A DNA stretch of 42,917 nt, from assembly GCF_006335005.1 (NCBI RefSeq), contig NZ_VDMP01000024.1, positions 203,801-246,717 on the forward strand, given 5' to 3'. A model generated the notes under the pieces. It saw only the letters and a list, made by a program, of their open reading frames with translations, had not been told where the DNA came from and did not search any database. A program made the translations under genes and the position numbers. Origin of the DNA: Nocardioides albidus. Its GTDB lineage: Bacteria > Actinomycetota > Actinomycetes > Propionibacteriales > Nocardioidaceae. This document shows, piece by piece, positions 1-7,330 of the stretch. Numbering within the stretch: position 1 is the first letter of the stretch; the number at the start of each line of letters is the position of its first letter.

Positions 1-438
1 CAGCCGTGGCTCGACGAGGGCTTCGCCCGCCCGGGCGCTCGCCGTACCCGTGCGGACTTCGAGATCGCCGCGACCTGCCATCTGCAGATCGTCGAGGATG
101 CCGCGCAGAAGCAGGCGGTGATCGGAGCGATGAAGCCCTACGTCTCGCTCTACATGGGCGGCATGGGCGCCAAGGAGCAGAACTTCCACAAGCAGGTCTT
201 CGCCCGGATGGGCTACGAGGAGCTCGCCGACGAGGTGCAGGAGCTCTATCTGGCCGGAGAGAAGGACAGGGCGACCGCGCTGATCCCCGACGAGCTGGTC
301 GACGACATGCACATCATCGGCACGCCGCCGGAGGTCCGCGAGCGCGTCGCGCAGTGGGAGGAGACCGGCGTGACGACGCTGCTGCTGTCCTGCCGCAGCG
401 CCGCCGAGGTCCGGCAGATCGCCGAGCTGCTCGCCTGA
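1..438 (+). CDS. LLM-class F420-dependent oxidoreductase, C-terminal part (5' end outside window)
   Basis: The frame is open from base 1 and ends in TGA at 436–438, giving the last 145 residues of a luciferase-like (LLM) TIM-barrel oxidoreductase. The tail resembles the usual C-terminus of this family: a helical stretch with a GMGAKEQNF-type loop, a MHIIGTPPEVRERV segment (the common 'GTPEEV' helix start) and a final TTLLLSC...EVRQIAELLA strand–helix. These enzymes normally use coenzyme F420 for hydride transfer in the cytoplasm; the substrate cannot be told from this part. M. tuberculosis has an LLM protein (Rv3520c) in its KstR regulon, so a link to the downstream steroid genes is possible, but this is inference. 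An internal ATG at 118 is not the true start, because family similarity runs upstream of it. Confidence 0.8.
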   Translation, partial: QPWLDEGFARPGARRTRADFEIAATCHLQIVEDAAQKQAVIGAMKPYVSLYMGGMGAKEQNFHKQVFARMGYEELADEVQELYLAGEKDRATALIPDELVDDMHIIGTPPEVRERVAQWEETGVTTLLLSCRSAAEVRQIAELLA

Positions 439-464
439 GCCTGGTCGCCGTCGGCGCCGCGGGC

Positions 465-470
465 TACCGT
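465..470 (+). promoter_or_regulatory. Predicted −10 element (TACCGT) for a leaderless transcript
   Basis: TACCGT fits TAnnnT and lies 7 nt before the ATG at 478, the spacing expected when transcription starts on the start codon. There is no Shine–Dalgarno sequence between the two. Confidence 0.4.
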
Positions 471-477
471 CCTCGAC

Positions 478-864
478 ATGAGGCGCGAGCCGCACGAGAA
501 CGTCGCCACGGTGCTGGTCGATCCTGCGCTGCTGCCCGACCTCGAGCTGGAGCTGGTCGAGCTCGATCTGTGGGTGTGGCCGGTGCGGAGCGCGCCGATC
601 TGCGTCGACGGGCCGCGCACGGCGTTCCAGGTGCGTCGTCGACTGGTCGAGGCGCAGCGCGGCGCCTGGGACTGTGCGGCGACGTGGGTGCCGGTGTGGA
701 TCAGCTTCGGCGAGCGGTGGGCCAGCGGCGACGACCCGCTGCCCTGGGCCGCGCACCGGGCGCTGTGGCAGGCGCTCGACGCCCATGCCGACCAGGTGCG
801 GTTCCACCGCCGGCTCGGCGGCGTGCGGCCCCTCGTCGCCCCGGTCGAGCGCTTCGCCGGCTGA
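478..864 (+). CDS. Hypothetical protein, 128 aa
   Basis: I do not recognise the family. The product is a soluble 128-residue protein without signal peptide or membrane helix. It is rich in Trp (seven residues, several in the WVWPV and TWVPVWISFGERW segments) with an acidic N-terminal half (LPDLELELVELDLW) and a basic middle. The ATG follows a TACCGT −10-like hexamer by 7 nt, which suggests a leaderless message. It sits 40 nt downstream of the LLM oxidoreductase and ends 17 nt before the KstR-type operator of the next gene. Codon use is like that of the neighbours and no competing frame looks better. Confidence 0.55.
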   Translation: MRREPHENVATVLVDPALLPDLELELVELDLWVWPVRSAPICVDGPRTAFQVRRRLVEAQRGAWDCAATWVPVWISFGERWASGDDPLPWAAHRALWQALDAHADQVRFHRRLGGVRPLVAPVERFAG

Positions 865-880
865 GCCCTTGCCGGACAAA

Positions 881-894
881 TAGAACACGTTCTA
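881..894. promoter_or_regulatory. KstR-type operator over the fadD8-like promoter
   Basis: TAGAACACGTTCTA is an inverted repeat (TAGAAC–AC–GTTCTA) and a perfect match to the KstR consensus TnnAACnnGTTnnA. A TTGCCG −35-like hexamer (869–874), 18 nt spacer and TAATCT −10-like hexamer (893–898) surround it, and GTG follows the −10 by 6 nt. A bound repressor would occupy the spacer and −10. KstR is the TetR-family cholesterol repressor of actinomycetes, released by 3-oxo-cholestenoyl-CoA thioesters. The kstR gene itself is not in this window. Confidence 0.8.
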
Positions 895-904
895 ATCTGC
901 GGGG

Positions 905-2503
905 GTGACCGACACGCTCCGCACTCCTGCCCACAACGGACACCTCATGGTCGCCGCCCTCAAGCGGCACGCGAACCGCCCGATCGTGCACCTCGGGGAC
1001 GTGACGCTGACCGGCAAGGAGACAGCGGACCGGATCTCTCAGTACGTCCAGGCGTTCGAGTCGCTGGGCGCGGGCCGCGGTACGCCGGGCGCGCTGCTCG
1101 CCCTCAACCGGCCGGAGGTGCTCTTCATCCTCGGCGCCGGGCAGACCCAGGGCTTCCAGCGGACCTCGCTGCACCCCCTCGGCTCGGCCGACGACCACGC
1201 CTATGTCATCAACGACGCGGGCATCACCACGCTGGTCGTCGATCCCTCCTTCGCCGGACGCGCCGTCGAGCTGCTCGGCAAGTGCCCCGGCCTCGACCAG
1301 GTCCTCACCATCGGACCGGTGCCGCCGGAGCTCGTCGAGGTCGGCACCGACCTCACCGAGGTCGCGGCGTCGTTCGAGCCCGGGCCCGTCCAGGCCGCCC
1401 TCCTCGAGCCCGACCACATCACGTCCATCACCTACACCGGAGGCACGACCGGCAAGCCCAAGGGCGTCGTCGGCACCGTCCGCGCGTTCTCGACGATGGC
1501 GCAGATCCAGATGGCGGAGTGGGAGTGGCCCGAGGAGCCGCGCTTCCTGATGTGCACGCCGCTCTCGCACGCCGGCGCCGCCTTCTTCGTCCCGGTCGTG
1601 CTCAAGGGCGGCACGCTGTTCGTGTCGGCACGGTTCGATCCGGCGGAGGTGCTCGCGACCATCGAGGAGAAGCGGATCAACTCGCTGATGCTCGTGCCCA
1701 CGATGCTCTATGCCCTGATGGACCATCCCGACTCGCGCACCCGCGACCTGTCGTCGCTCGAGACCGTCTACTACGGCGCCTCCGCGATCAACCCGGTCCG
1801 GCTCAAGGAGGCGATCGAGAGGTTCGGGCCGATCTTCGCCCAGTACTACGGCCAGTCCGAGGCTCCGATGGTCATCAGCTACTTCGCGAAGGGCGACCAC
1901 GTCGACGCCGAGGGCAGACCGCTCGAGAGCCGGCTCACGTCGTGTGGACGGCCCTCGGCGTACGTCAGGACGGCGTTGCTCGGCGAGGACGGCACCCCGG
2001 TGGCGCCGGGGGAGCCGGGAGAGATCTGCGTGTCCGGCCCGCTGCTGGCGGCCGGCTACTGGCGGCTGCCCGAGGCGACCGCGGAGACCTTCCGCGACGG
2101 CTGGATGCACACCGGCGACGTCGCCCGCGAGGACGAGGACGGCTTCTGGTACATCGTCGACCGCACCAAGGACATGATCGTCACCGGCGGCTTCAACGTG
2201 TTCCCCCGCGAGGTCGAGGACGTGATCGCCGAGCATCCGGCGATCGCGCAGGTAGGCGTCATCGGCACCCCGCACGAGAGGTTCGGCGAGGCCGTGACGG
2301 CCGTCGTGGTGCTGCGGGAGGGACACGAGCTCACCGATGCGGTGGTCGACGAGATCAAGGCCGCGGTCAAGGAGCGCAAGGGGTCGGTGCAGGCGCCGAA
2401 GGACGTCATCGCCGTCGATGCCCTCCCCCTCACCGCCCTCGGCAAGCCCGACAAGAAGGCGTTGCGGGCGCGGTTCTGGACGGGGGAGCGCTCGGTCGGC
2501 TGA
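905..2503 (+). CDS. fadD8: Acyl-CoA synthetase, FadD8-type (AMP-forming)
   Basis: A 532-residue ANL-superfamily adenylate-forming ligase that would activate a carboxylic acid to its CoA thioester with ATP, in the cytosol. The P-loop-like motif YTGGTTGKPKG is at residues 177–187, the A5-type motif YYGQSEAP near 317, the hinge region DRTKDMIVTGGFNVFPRE near 420, and the C-terminal lysine motif LGKPDKKALRARFW near 515–528. The N-terminal GHLMVAALKRHANRP, the HPLGS loop and the C-terminal ending resemble M. tuberculosis FadD8 as I remember it. The substrate is not established. The GTG start lies 6 nt after a −10 hexamer and 10 nt after a perfect KstR operator, so it is probably leaderless and steroid-induced. 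FadD3 (KstR2 regulon) is a less likely identity because the operator is of KstR type. Confidence 0.82.
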   Translation: MTDTLRTPAHNGHLMVAALKRHANRPIVHLGDVTLTGKETADRISQYVQAFESLGAGRGTPGALLALNRPEVLFILGAGQTQGFQRTSLHPLGSADDHAYVINDAGITTLVVDPSFAGRAVELLGKCPGLDQVLTIGPVPPELVEVGTDLTEVAASFEPGPVQAALLEPDHITSITYTGGTTGKPKGVVGTVRAFSTMAQIQMAEWEWPEEPRFLMCTPLSHAGAAFFVPVVLKGGTLFVSARFDPAEVLATIEEKRINSLMLVPTMLYALMDHPDSRTRDLSSLETVYYGASAINPVRLKEAIERFGPIFAQYYGQSEAPMVISYFAKGDHVDAEGRPLESRLTSCGRPSAYVRTALLGEDGTPVAPGEPGEICVSGPLLAAGYWRLPEATAETFRDGWMHTGDVAREDEDGFWYIVDRTKDMIVTGGFNVFPREVEDVIAEHPAIAQVGVIGTPHERFGEAVTAVVVLREGHELTDAVVDEIKAAVKERKGSVQAPKDVIAVDALPLTALGKPDKKALRARFWTGERSVG

Positions 2504-2543
2504 CCGCCGCCCCGGACGCCGCTGCGTCCGGTAGGAAGGACTC

Positions 2544-3119
2544 ATGCGCCTGCGCAACGGTGAGCACGGCTACGGGGTGGTCACCCGGGCGCTGCACTGG
2601 CTGACCGTGGTGCTCCTCGCCGCTCAGCTCGTCGTGGGCTACACGATGGACACGGACGGCCGCGCTGACCGGGTCGAGTGTGACCCGGCAGGCGAGGACC
2701 GCAGCGGCGGGGACACCTCGGACGCGGAGGATGACCGGCTCGACCGGCTCGAGGATCGGTGCGAGGCGCGCCAGGAGCGGATCGAGGACCAGGCCGAGGG
2801 CCGCCCGTCGCCGTTGCATGTGGCCCTCGGCCTGGTCCTGCTCGGGCTGGCGCTCGTCCGGCTGGGCTGGCGCCGGTCGACGCCGCTGCCGCCGTGGGAT
2901 CCGCGGCTGGGTCCTGCGGGTCGACGGACACTGCACGCCAGCGAGGTCGGCCTCCTGGGTGCCCTGTTCGCGATGCCGCTCAGCGGCCTGCTGCTCGCGT
3001 TCGGGGCCCACGACCTCCTCGCCGTGCACGTGGGATCGCACCTCGTGTTCTTCGTGGCCCTCGCCGCGCACCTCGCGGTGGTGCTGCGGTACGGGCTGCT
3101 GGGCAGGATGCTCCGCTGA
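2544..3119 (+). CDS. Cytochrome b561-like membrane protein
   Basis: A 191-residue protein of the bacterial b561/b(6) di-haem type. Four hydrophobic segments are visible: residues about 15–35 (RALHWLTVVLLAAQLVVGY), 90–110, 130–155 and 160–180. Candidate haem-ligand histidines are in RALHW, SPLHVALG, TLHASEVG, VHVGSH and AAHLAVV. An unusual, highly charged insertion of about 50 residues (Asp/Glu/Arg-rich, with two Cys in ECDP and DRCEAR) separates helix 1 from helix 2 and would lie outside the membrane. An AGGAAGGA ribosome site stands 6 nt before the ATG. It is 40 nt behind the fadD8-like gene, so it may be cotranscribed with it. The electron partner is unknown. Confidence 0.75.
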   Translation: MRLRNGEHGYGVVTRALHWLTVVLLAAQLVVGYTMDTDGRADRVECDPAGEDRSGGDTSDAEDDRLDRLEDRCEARQERIEDQAEGRPSPLHVALGLVLLGLALVRLGWRRSTPLPPWDPRLGPAGRRTLHASEVGLLGALFAMPLSGLLLAFGAHDLLAVHVGSHLVFFVALAAHLAVVLRYGLLGRMLR

Positions 3120-3127
3120 GTCAGCGG
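3113..3127. repeat. Palindrome spanning two convergent stop codons
   Basis: CCGCTGA-G-TCAGCGG is a perfect palindrome around one central base. It contains the TGA of the cytochrome gene and, on the other strand, the TGA of the 3121–3819 gene. There is no room for a hairpin loop without opening several pairs and no T tract, so a terminator role is doubtful. Confidence 0.4.
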
Positions 3128-3819
3128 GGCTGCTCCCCACGCAGCCGGTCCCAGACCCGATCGGGCACCCGGTCGAGCAGCGCGTCCATCATGTGCAGCC
3201 GGGCGTCGATGTCGGCCGGGACGTGCCGGCCCGACCGGATCACCAGCAGCGAGTCGCCGGTGATCCGCCAAGCCTCGCCCGGGTGGTGGCGCATGACCTC
3301 GCGCACGTCGGAGAGGAGCACGTCGGCGGCGAACTCGGGCGCGGGCGAGTGCACGGTGAAGTGGGCGTCGAACGCCGGGTCCCCGATCTCGATGTCCCGA
3401 CCGGTGAGGCCGTCGACCCAGCCGCTGAGCAGCGTGGTCGGCCCGACCGACAGATCGGGCGCCTGCACGCCGAGGTTCAGCGCGACGACGGAGTAGAAGT
3501 GCTGGTTGTTGCTCTCGCCGCGCGTGCTGGCGTACTGGTAGTCGAACGCGGTGAAGGGGCGGCCGTCGTGGTCGCCGATGATCACGTTCGTCGCATACCG
3601 CCCGCTGCCGCGGCCGAAGGGCGCGCCGGTGAACCGGTCGACGAGCGCGCGGTCGTCGGCCCGGAACTCCCATTCGCGCTGGTGGGCGAAGCGCGCCAGC
3701 CCCTCACGGCGTTCGGCCGCCTTCCGGTAGGAGGTGACGATCGCGATCGGGAACAGCACGAGAATGCCTCCGAGGACGATCGCGAAGATCACGATCATGA
3801 AGAGGGGAAGAGCGCTCAT
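3121..3819 (-). CDS. Membrane-anchored protein of unknown function (232 aa)
   Basis: The N-terminus has one strong membrane helix (residues about 4–30, rich in Ile/Val/Leu) followed by SYRKAAERREGL, positive residues that place the rest in the cytosol. The soluble part carries RREGLARFAHQREWEFRADD and an FTAFDYQYAS strand, and resembles actinobacterial 'DUF3137-like' anchored domains, but I cannot name a function. A purine-rich ribosome site (AGGGAGGGGG) directly precedes the ATG. It lies 66 nt downstream of the response regulator on the same strand and may be the last gene of that transcript. Its 3' end abuts the cytochrome gene with a single base between the stops. Confidence 0.65.
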   Translation of the reverse strand: MSALPLFMIVIFAIVLGGILVLFPIAIVTSYRKAAERREGLARFAHQREWEFRADDRALVDRFTGAPFGRGSGRYATNVIIGDHDGRPFTAFDYQYASTRGESNNQHFYSVVALNLGVQAPDLSVGPTTLLSGWVDGLTGRDIEIGDPAFDAHFTVHSPAPEFAADVLLSDVREVMRHHPGEAWRITGDSLLVIRSGRHVPADIDARLHMMDALLDRVPDRVWDRLRGEQPR

Positions 3820-3885
3820 GTCCCCCTCCCTTCCCCCGTCCGACCCCTCCGACTCCTCGCGGCATCCCGCGATCGCCGGCGGGGT

Positions 3886-4527
3886 TCAACGGGCGAGACC
3901 GGCGCGGTGGGCGAGGACGACCGCCTGCACGCGGTCGCGGACGCCCAGCTTCGCGAGCACGCGGGCCACGTGCGTCTTCACCGTCGCCTCGCCCAGCACC
4001 AGCCGGTCCGCGATCTCCGCGTTCGACAGGCCCTCGGCGAGGAGCGAGAGGACCTCGGCCTCGCGGGGCGTCAGGTCGTCGGGCAGGCTCGGTCGGGTCC
4101 GGTCCGGTGTCTCGGTGAAGCGGGAGATCAGCCGCCGGGTGACGCTGGGTGCGAGCAGGGCGTCGCCGGCGGCGGCGACCCGGATCGCGTGGGTGAGCTG
4201 GCTGGCGGGCGCGTCCTTCAACAGGAATCCGCTCGCTCCGGCCGCGAGCGCCGCGTAGACGTGCTCGTCGAGGTCGAAGGTGGTGAGGACGACGACTCTC
4301 GCTCCGGTGCCGCCCGCGCAGATCCGGCGGGTGGCCTCGACGCCGTCCATCGTCGGCATCCGAATGTCCATCAGGACCACGTCGGGCCGTCGTCGGCCGA
4401 CCAGGGCGACCCCCTCGTCGCCGTCGCGTGCGTCGCCGACGACCTCGATGTCGGGCTCGGCGTCGAGGATCATCCGCAGACCCGTGCGCACGAGCTCTTC
4501 GTCGTCGACGACGAGGACCTTGATCAC
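3886..4527 (-). CDS. NarL/LuxR-family response regulator
   Basis: A 213-residue two-domain regulator. The receiver domain (1–120) has the acidic pair DDE at 8–10, phospho-acceptor Asp54 in VLMDIRMP, the Thr in VVVLTTF and the Lys in LLKDA. A short linker leads to a LuxR-type helix–turn–helix (about 148–210) with LTPREAEVLSLLAEGLSNAEIA and ATVKTHVARVLAKL. It would bind DNA when phosphorylated by the kinase encoded just upstream. The GTG start overlaps the kinase stop (GTGA), typical translational coupling. Because the kinase reading frame is broken (see 4524–5685), the coupling may be disturbed: ribosomes in the shifted frame read straight into the regulator frame without meeting a stop. The target genes are unknown. 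Confidence 0.9.
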   Translation of the reverse strand: MIKVLVVDDEELVRTGLRMILDAEPDIEVVGDARDGDEGVALVGRRRPDVVLMDIRMPTMDGVEATRRICAGGTGARVVVLTTFDLDEHVYAALAAGASGFLLKDAPASQLTHAIRVAAAGDALLAPSVTRRLISRFTETPDRTRPSLPDDLTPREAEVLSLLAEGLSNAEIADRLVLGEATVKTHVARVLAKLGVRDRVQAVVLAHRAGLAR

Positions 4528-5685
4528 AGCGGCTCCACCTCCGTCGGCAGCCGTGCATGCACCGCGAAGCCGCCACCCGGGCACGGCCCGGCGTCGAGGG
4601 TTCCGCCATAGAGACGCACCCGCTCGCGCATGCCGATCAGTCCCTGACCGCCACTCGTCGCCTGCTGATCCGCAGCGCCACCGACGTCGGTGACGTCGAT
4701 GTCCAGAGCGGTCGCCCCGTAGCGGAGGCACACCGCGACGGGTACGGCGCCCGCGTGCTTGAAGGCGTTGGTCACCGCCTCCTGCACGACCCGGAACCCG
4801 GTGAGCTCCAGTCCGGGGGCCAGCCTGCGGACGTCGCCCTCCACCCGCAGGTCCACCGGCAGGCCTGCGTCGCGCACCCGGGAGACGAGGTCGGGCACCT
4901 CGGCGAGCGTCGGCTGGGAGCGGGTGGTCGTGACCGCCTCCTGGCCGGGATCCTCGGCAAGGAGGCCGAGCAGGCGACGCATCTCCTCCAGCCCGGTGCG
5001 TCCGGTGCTCTCGATCGACCGCAACGCCGCCCTGGCCTGCTCCGGCGTGGTGTCGATCGCCCGCTGGGCACCCTGTGCCTGGATGACGATCACCCCCCAT
5101 GCTGTGGGCCACCAGATCGTGCAGCTCGCGCGCGATCCTGGCTCGCTCCGCCGACACGGCACGCGCCGCCTGCTCCAGCCGGTCGCGCTCGGCGGACTCC
5201 GCGCGCTCGGTCATCGCGGCCGCCTCGGAGGCACGATGGCGCATCCAGCGCCCGAATCCCCAGACCCCGAGGAGGATGAACCACGCCGGCACGACCTCGT
5301 CGACGGGCTCGCCCGCGCGCAGTCGGGGCACGTCGGCCAGCGCGGCCTGGGCGACCACGGCGGCCGGGCCGACTGCTGCCAGCGGCATCGATGCGTGTGC
5401 CCCGACCGAGTACAGGGCGAGCAGCGCGGCGAAGAACGGCTGGCCCAGGCCGCCCCCGAGCTCGAACTGGAGCCAGGCGGCGGCGACGACGGTGACGAAG
5501 ACGGCCGCGGCGTACCGGCGACGCAGCAGGAGGGGAAGGGTGAACGCCACGACGAGGACGGCGTGCACGGTGCGGCCGCCCTGGAGGTCGGGTCCCGGAA
5601 GGGCGGCCACCTGGATCAGAGCGGTGAGCGCGAGCGTCAGCACCACGACGACGTCGAGGAGCTGCAGCAGTCGGGCCCGTGACAT
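4524..5685 (-). pseudogene. Sensor histidine kinase (HisKA_3/NarX type), frameshifted in a G6 tract
   Basis: The first part, from ATG 5685, encodes an N-terminal membrane domain with several hydrophobic helices (about residues 1–130) and a linker leading to the H-box ARIARELHDLVAHSMG. The rest continues in another frame: VIVIQAQGAQRAI, then the HATPase_c domain with the N-box VVQEAVTNAFKHAG and the G-box GLIGMRERVRLYGG, ending at 4524. The switch falls at a run of six G on the coding strand (C6 at 5093–5098). With five G the protein would read through as a normal ~386-residue kinase. This is an inactivating mutation, a phase-variable tract or a sequencing error. If intact, it would phosphorylate the adjacent response regulator. 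The stop overlaps the regulator start. Confidence 0.8.
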
Positions 5686-5815
5686 GTGTCGACGGTAGTG
5701 ACTTCGACGTGCCCGCACATCCGCAATGCGGTGGATCGGCCGGGCCCCGGCATCCGCTGCGTGGCGGACCCGAAGACCGCTCCCGTGGCGGACGCGCCGG
5801 CCCGCCCCGCAGACC

Positions 5816-5821
5816 TAGCGT
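5816..5821 (+). promoter_or_regulatory. Predicted −10 element (TAGCGT) in the kinase/membrane-protein divergent region
   Basis: The 178-nt region 5686–5863 separates the divergent kinase and membrane-protein genes. TAGCGT stands 43 nt before the ATG at 5864 and fits a −10 hexamer with a short leader. No clear −35 is seen. I find no operator or hairpin worth naming elsewhere in this region. Confidence 0.3.
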
Positions 5822-5863
5822 CATGCCACCGGCGGGAGTCGCCGGCCGAGAAGGGAGAGAGTC

Positions 5864-6478
5864 ATGGCTGTTCACCTCGTGCCCACAGGGCGCACCGCGC
5901 TCGCCGCAGGGTTGTTGATGACCGCCGGGGTCGAGGGCGAGTGGCTGCTGAACCCCCAGCGCGACGACGGCACCCTGACCAGCGTGCCGCTGTTCGCGGT
6001 GCTGCTGCTCGTCTCGCTCGCGGGATTCGTGCTGCTCGTCGTCGCCGCGAGCGGACTGCGCCGCGCCATGGTGAGCCGGACCAGGCCGGCCCGGGTGGGC
6101 GCGGCCATGACGGTGGCGGGTGCTGGACTCCTGGCCCTCTTCGCCGCGGCGGTCCTGGTGACCGGAGTCGTCGACGGCGAGCCGGCAGGACTCGCGTTCG
6201 TCCCCTTCCTGCTCGGGATGCTGCTCCTCGCGGTCGGGCCGGTGACCTGGGGGCTGTCCCTGCGTCGACGGCCGCCCGCGCCCGGTGTCGCCCCGGCGCT
6301 CGTCGTGTCCGGTGTGGCCGCGTTCGCCGCGCTCGCGCTCGAGCCCGATCCCTGGCACGACCTCAGCCTCGTCGTCATGTTCGGGGCGTGGTCGGCCATC
6401 GGCCTGCTGGTGATGCGCGGCCCGCGGGGGACGGGGCTCCCGGTGCGGACGGCCGATGCCGCCGGCCGGCGCCACTGA
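5864..6478 (+). CDS. Multi-pass membrane protein of unknown function (204 aa)
   Basis: The product has about five hydrophobic segments (near residues 8–25, 42–65, 78–102, 108–130 and 145–185), short loops and a charged tail (RGPRGTGLPVRTADAAGRRH), so it is an integral membrane protein. No catalytic motif is seen and I do not recognise the family. A GAAGGGAGAG ribosome site precedes the ATG at good spacing. It is followed, tail to tail, by echA19 with 22 nt between the stops; this short gap has no obvious terminator hairpin. Confidence 0.65.
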   Translation: MAVHLVPTGRTALAAGLLMTAGVEGEWLLNPQRDDGTLTSVPLFAVLLLVSLAGFVLLVVAASGLRRAMVSRTRPARVGAAMTVAGAGLLALFAAAVLVTGVVDGEPAGLAFVPFLLGMLLLAVGPVTWGLSLRRRPPAPGVAPALVVSGVAAFAALALEPDPWHDLSLVVMFGAWSAIGLLVMRGPRGTGLPVRTADAAGRRH

Positions 6479-6500
6479 CCCCCGGCGGGTCGTCGCGCCG

Positions 6501-7283
6501 CTACCGCCCGTGGAACTCCGGAGCGCGCTTCTCGAGGAACGCCCGCGGGCCCTCCTTGGCGTCGTCGGAGGAGAAGACGGCGGCGCCGATCCTGGCGTCG
6601 TCGGCCCAGCAGTCGTCCTCGTGCCTCCCCTCGGAGTCGCGCATCGTCTTGAGGATCGCCTGGACGGCGAGGGGGCCGTTGGCCGCGATCCGGTCGGCGA
6701 TCTCGTGCGCCTTCGCCAATGCCTCGCCGTCAGGGACGACGTGACCGATCAGGCCGAGCTCGCGGGCCTCGGCCGCGCCGAGGGTGCGGCCGGTCAGCAG
6801 GAGCTCCGCCGCGACCGTGTAGGGGATCTGGCGCGGCAGGCGTACGGCGGAGCCGCCCAGGGGATAGAGCGACCACCGAGCCTCGGCGACCCCGAACCTC
6901 GCCGACTCGCCCGCGACGCGGATGTCGGTTCCCTGCAGGATCTCGGTGCCGCCGGCGATCGCCGGACCCTCGACGGCGGCGATGAGCGGCTTGGTGAGTC
7001 GGAAGCCCTTGAGCAGGCCCTTGATCGTCGTCGGGTCGTAGGCGCCGGACTCGAAGCTCTCCGACGGGGGCTTGTCGTCGGCGGCCTTGAGGTCCATGCC
7101 CGCGCAGAAGTAGCCGCCGGCGCCGGTGAGGATGCACACCCGGATCTCGGGGTCCTCGTTGACCCGGTCCCAGGCGCCCTCCATGATCCGCAGCATCTCG
7201 CTGGAGAGGGCGTTGCGCCGCTCCGGACGGTTCATGGTGACGACCAGCTTGTGGCCGTCCTGCTCGACGAGGCAGTCAGTCAT
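6501..7283 (-). CDS. echA19: Enoyl-CoA hydratase, EchA19 type (steroid side-chain β-oxidation)
   Basis: A 260-residue crotonase-fold protein. The first oxyanion-hole segment is [11 protein letters not shown], the second [11 protein letters not shown], and the Glu residues in GGTEIL and FGVAEARW fit the catalytic positions of hydratases. It would add water to the 2-enoyl-CoA of the steroid side chain. In M. tuberculosis, EchA19 (263 aa) is encoded divergently from FadD19, the same arrangement as here. I chose the ATG at 7283 rather than the GTG at 7292, because TAGCGT on the minus strand (7291–7296) lies exactly 7 nt before this ATG, implying a leaderless message. The KstR operator at 7306–7319 sits in its −35 region. 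Confidence 0.85.
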   Translation of the reverse strand: MTDCLVEQDGHKLVVTMNRPERRNALSSEMLRIMEGAWDRVNEDPEIRVCILTGAGGYFCAGMDLKAADDKPPSESFESGAYDPTTIKGLLKGFRLTKPLIAAVEGPAIAGGTEILQGTDIRVAGESARFGVAEARWSLYPLGGSAVRLPRQIPYTVAAELLLTGRTLGAAEARELGLIGHVVPDGEALAKAHEIADRIAANGPLAVQAILKTMRDSEGRHEDDCWADDARIGAAVFSSDDAKEGPRAFLEKRAPEFHGR

Positions 7284-7305
7284 GTGAACCACGCTAGCGA
7301 AAAAG

Positions 7306-7319
7306 TGAAACGTGTTCTA
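7306..7319. promoter_or_regulatory. KstR-type operator between echA19 and fadD19
   Basis: TGAAACGTGTTCTA matches TnnAACnnGTTnnA at every fixed position. It lies upstream of the −10 of echA19 (TAGCGT, minus strand, 7291–7296) and overlaps the −10 of fadD19 (TAGTCT, 7318–7323, 7 nt before the GTG). One bound repressor dimer pair could therefore silence both divergent genes. Confidence 0.82.
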
Positions 7320-7330
7320 GTCTCGGCGTC

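Noticed and set aside
701..2557. 618-codon minus-strand frame opposite fadD8
   Set aside because: Shadow of the fadD8 codons; no family motif, and the plus strand has an unambiguous ligase.
3886..5718. 610-codon frame as a true hybrid histidine kinase–response regulator
   Set aside because: The middle (about 250 codons) is Arg/Gly-rich scrambled sequence, while the other frame has an intact HATPase domain. A frameshifted kinase plus separate regulator explains it better.
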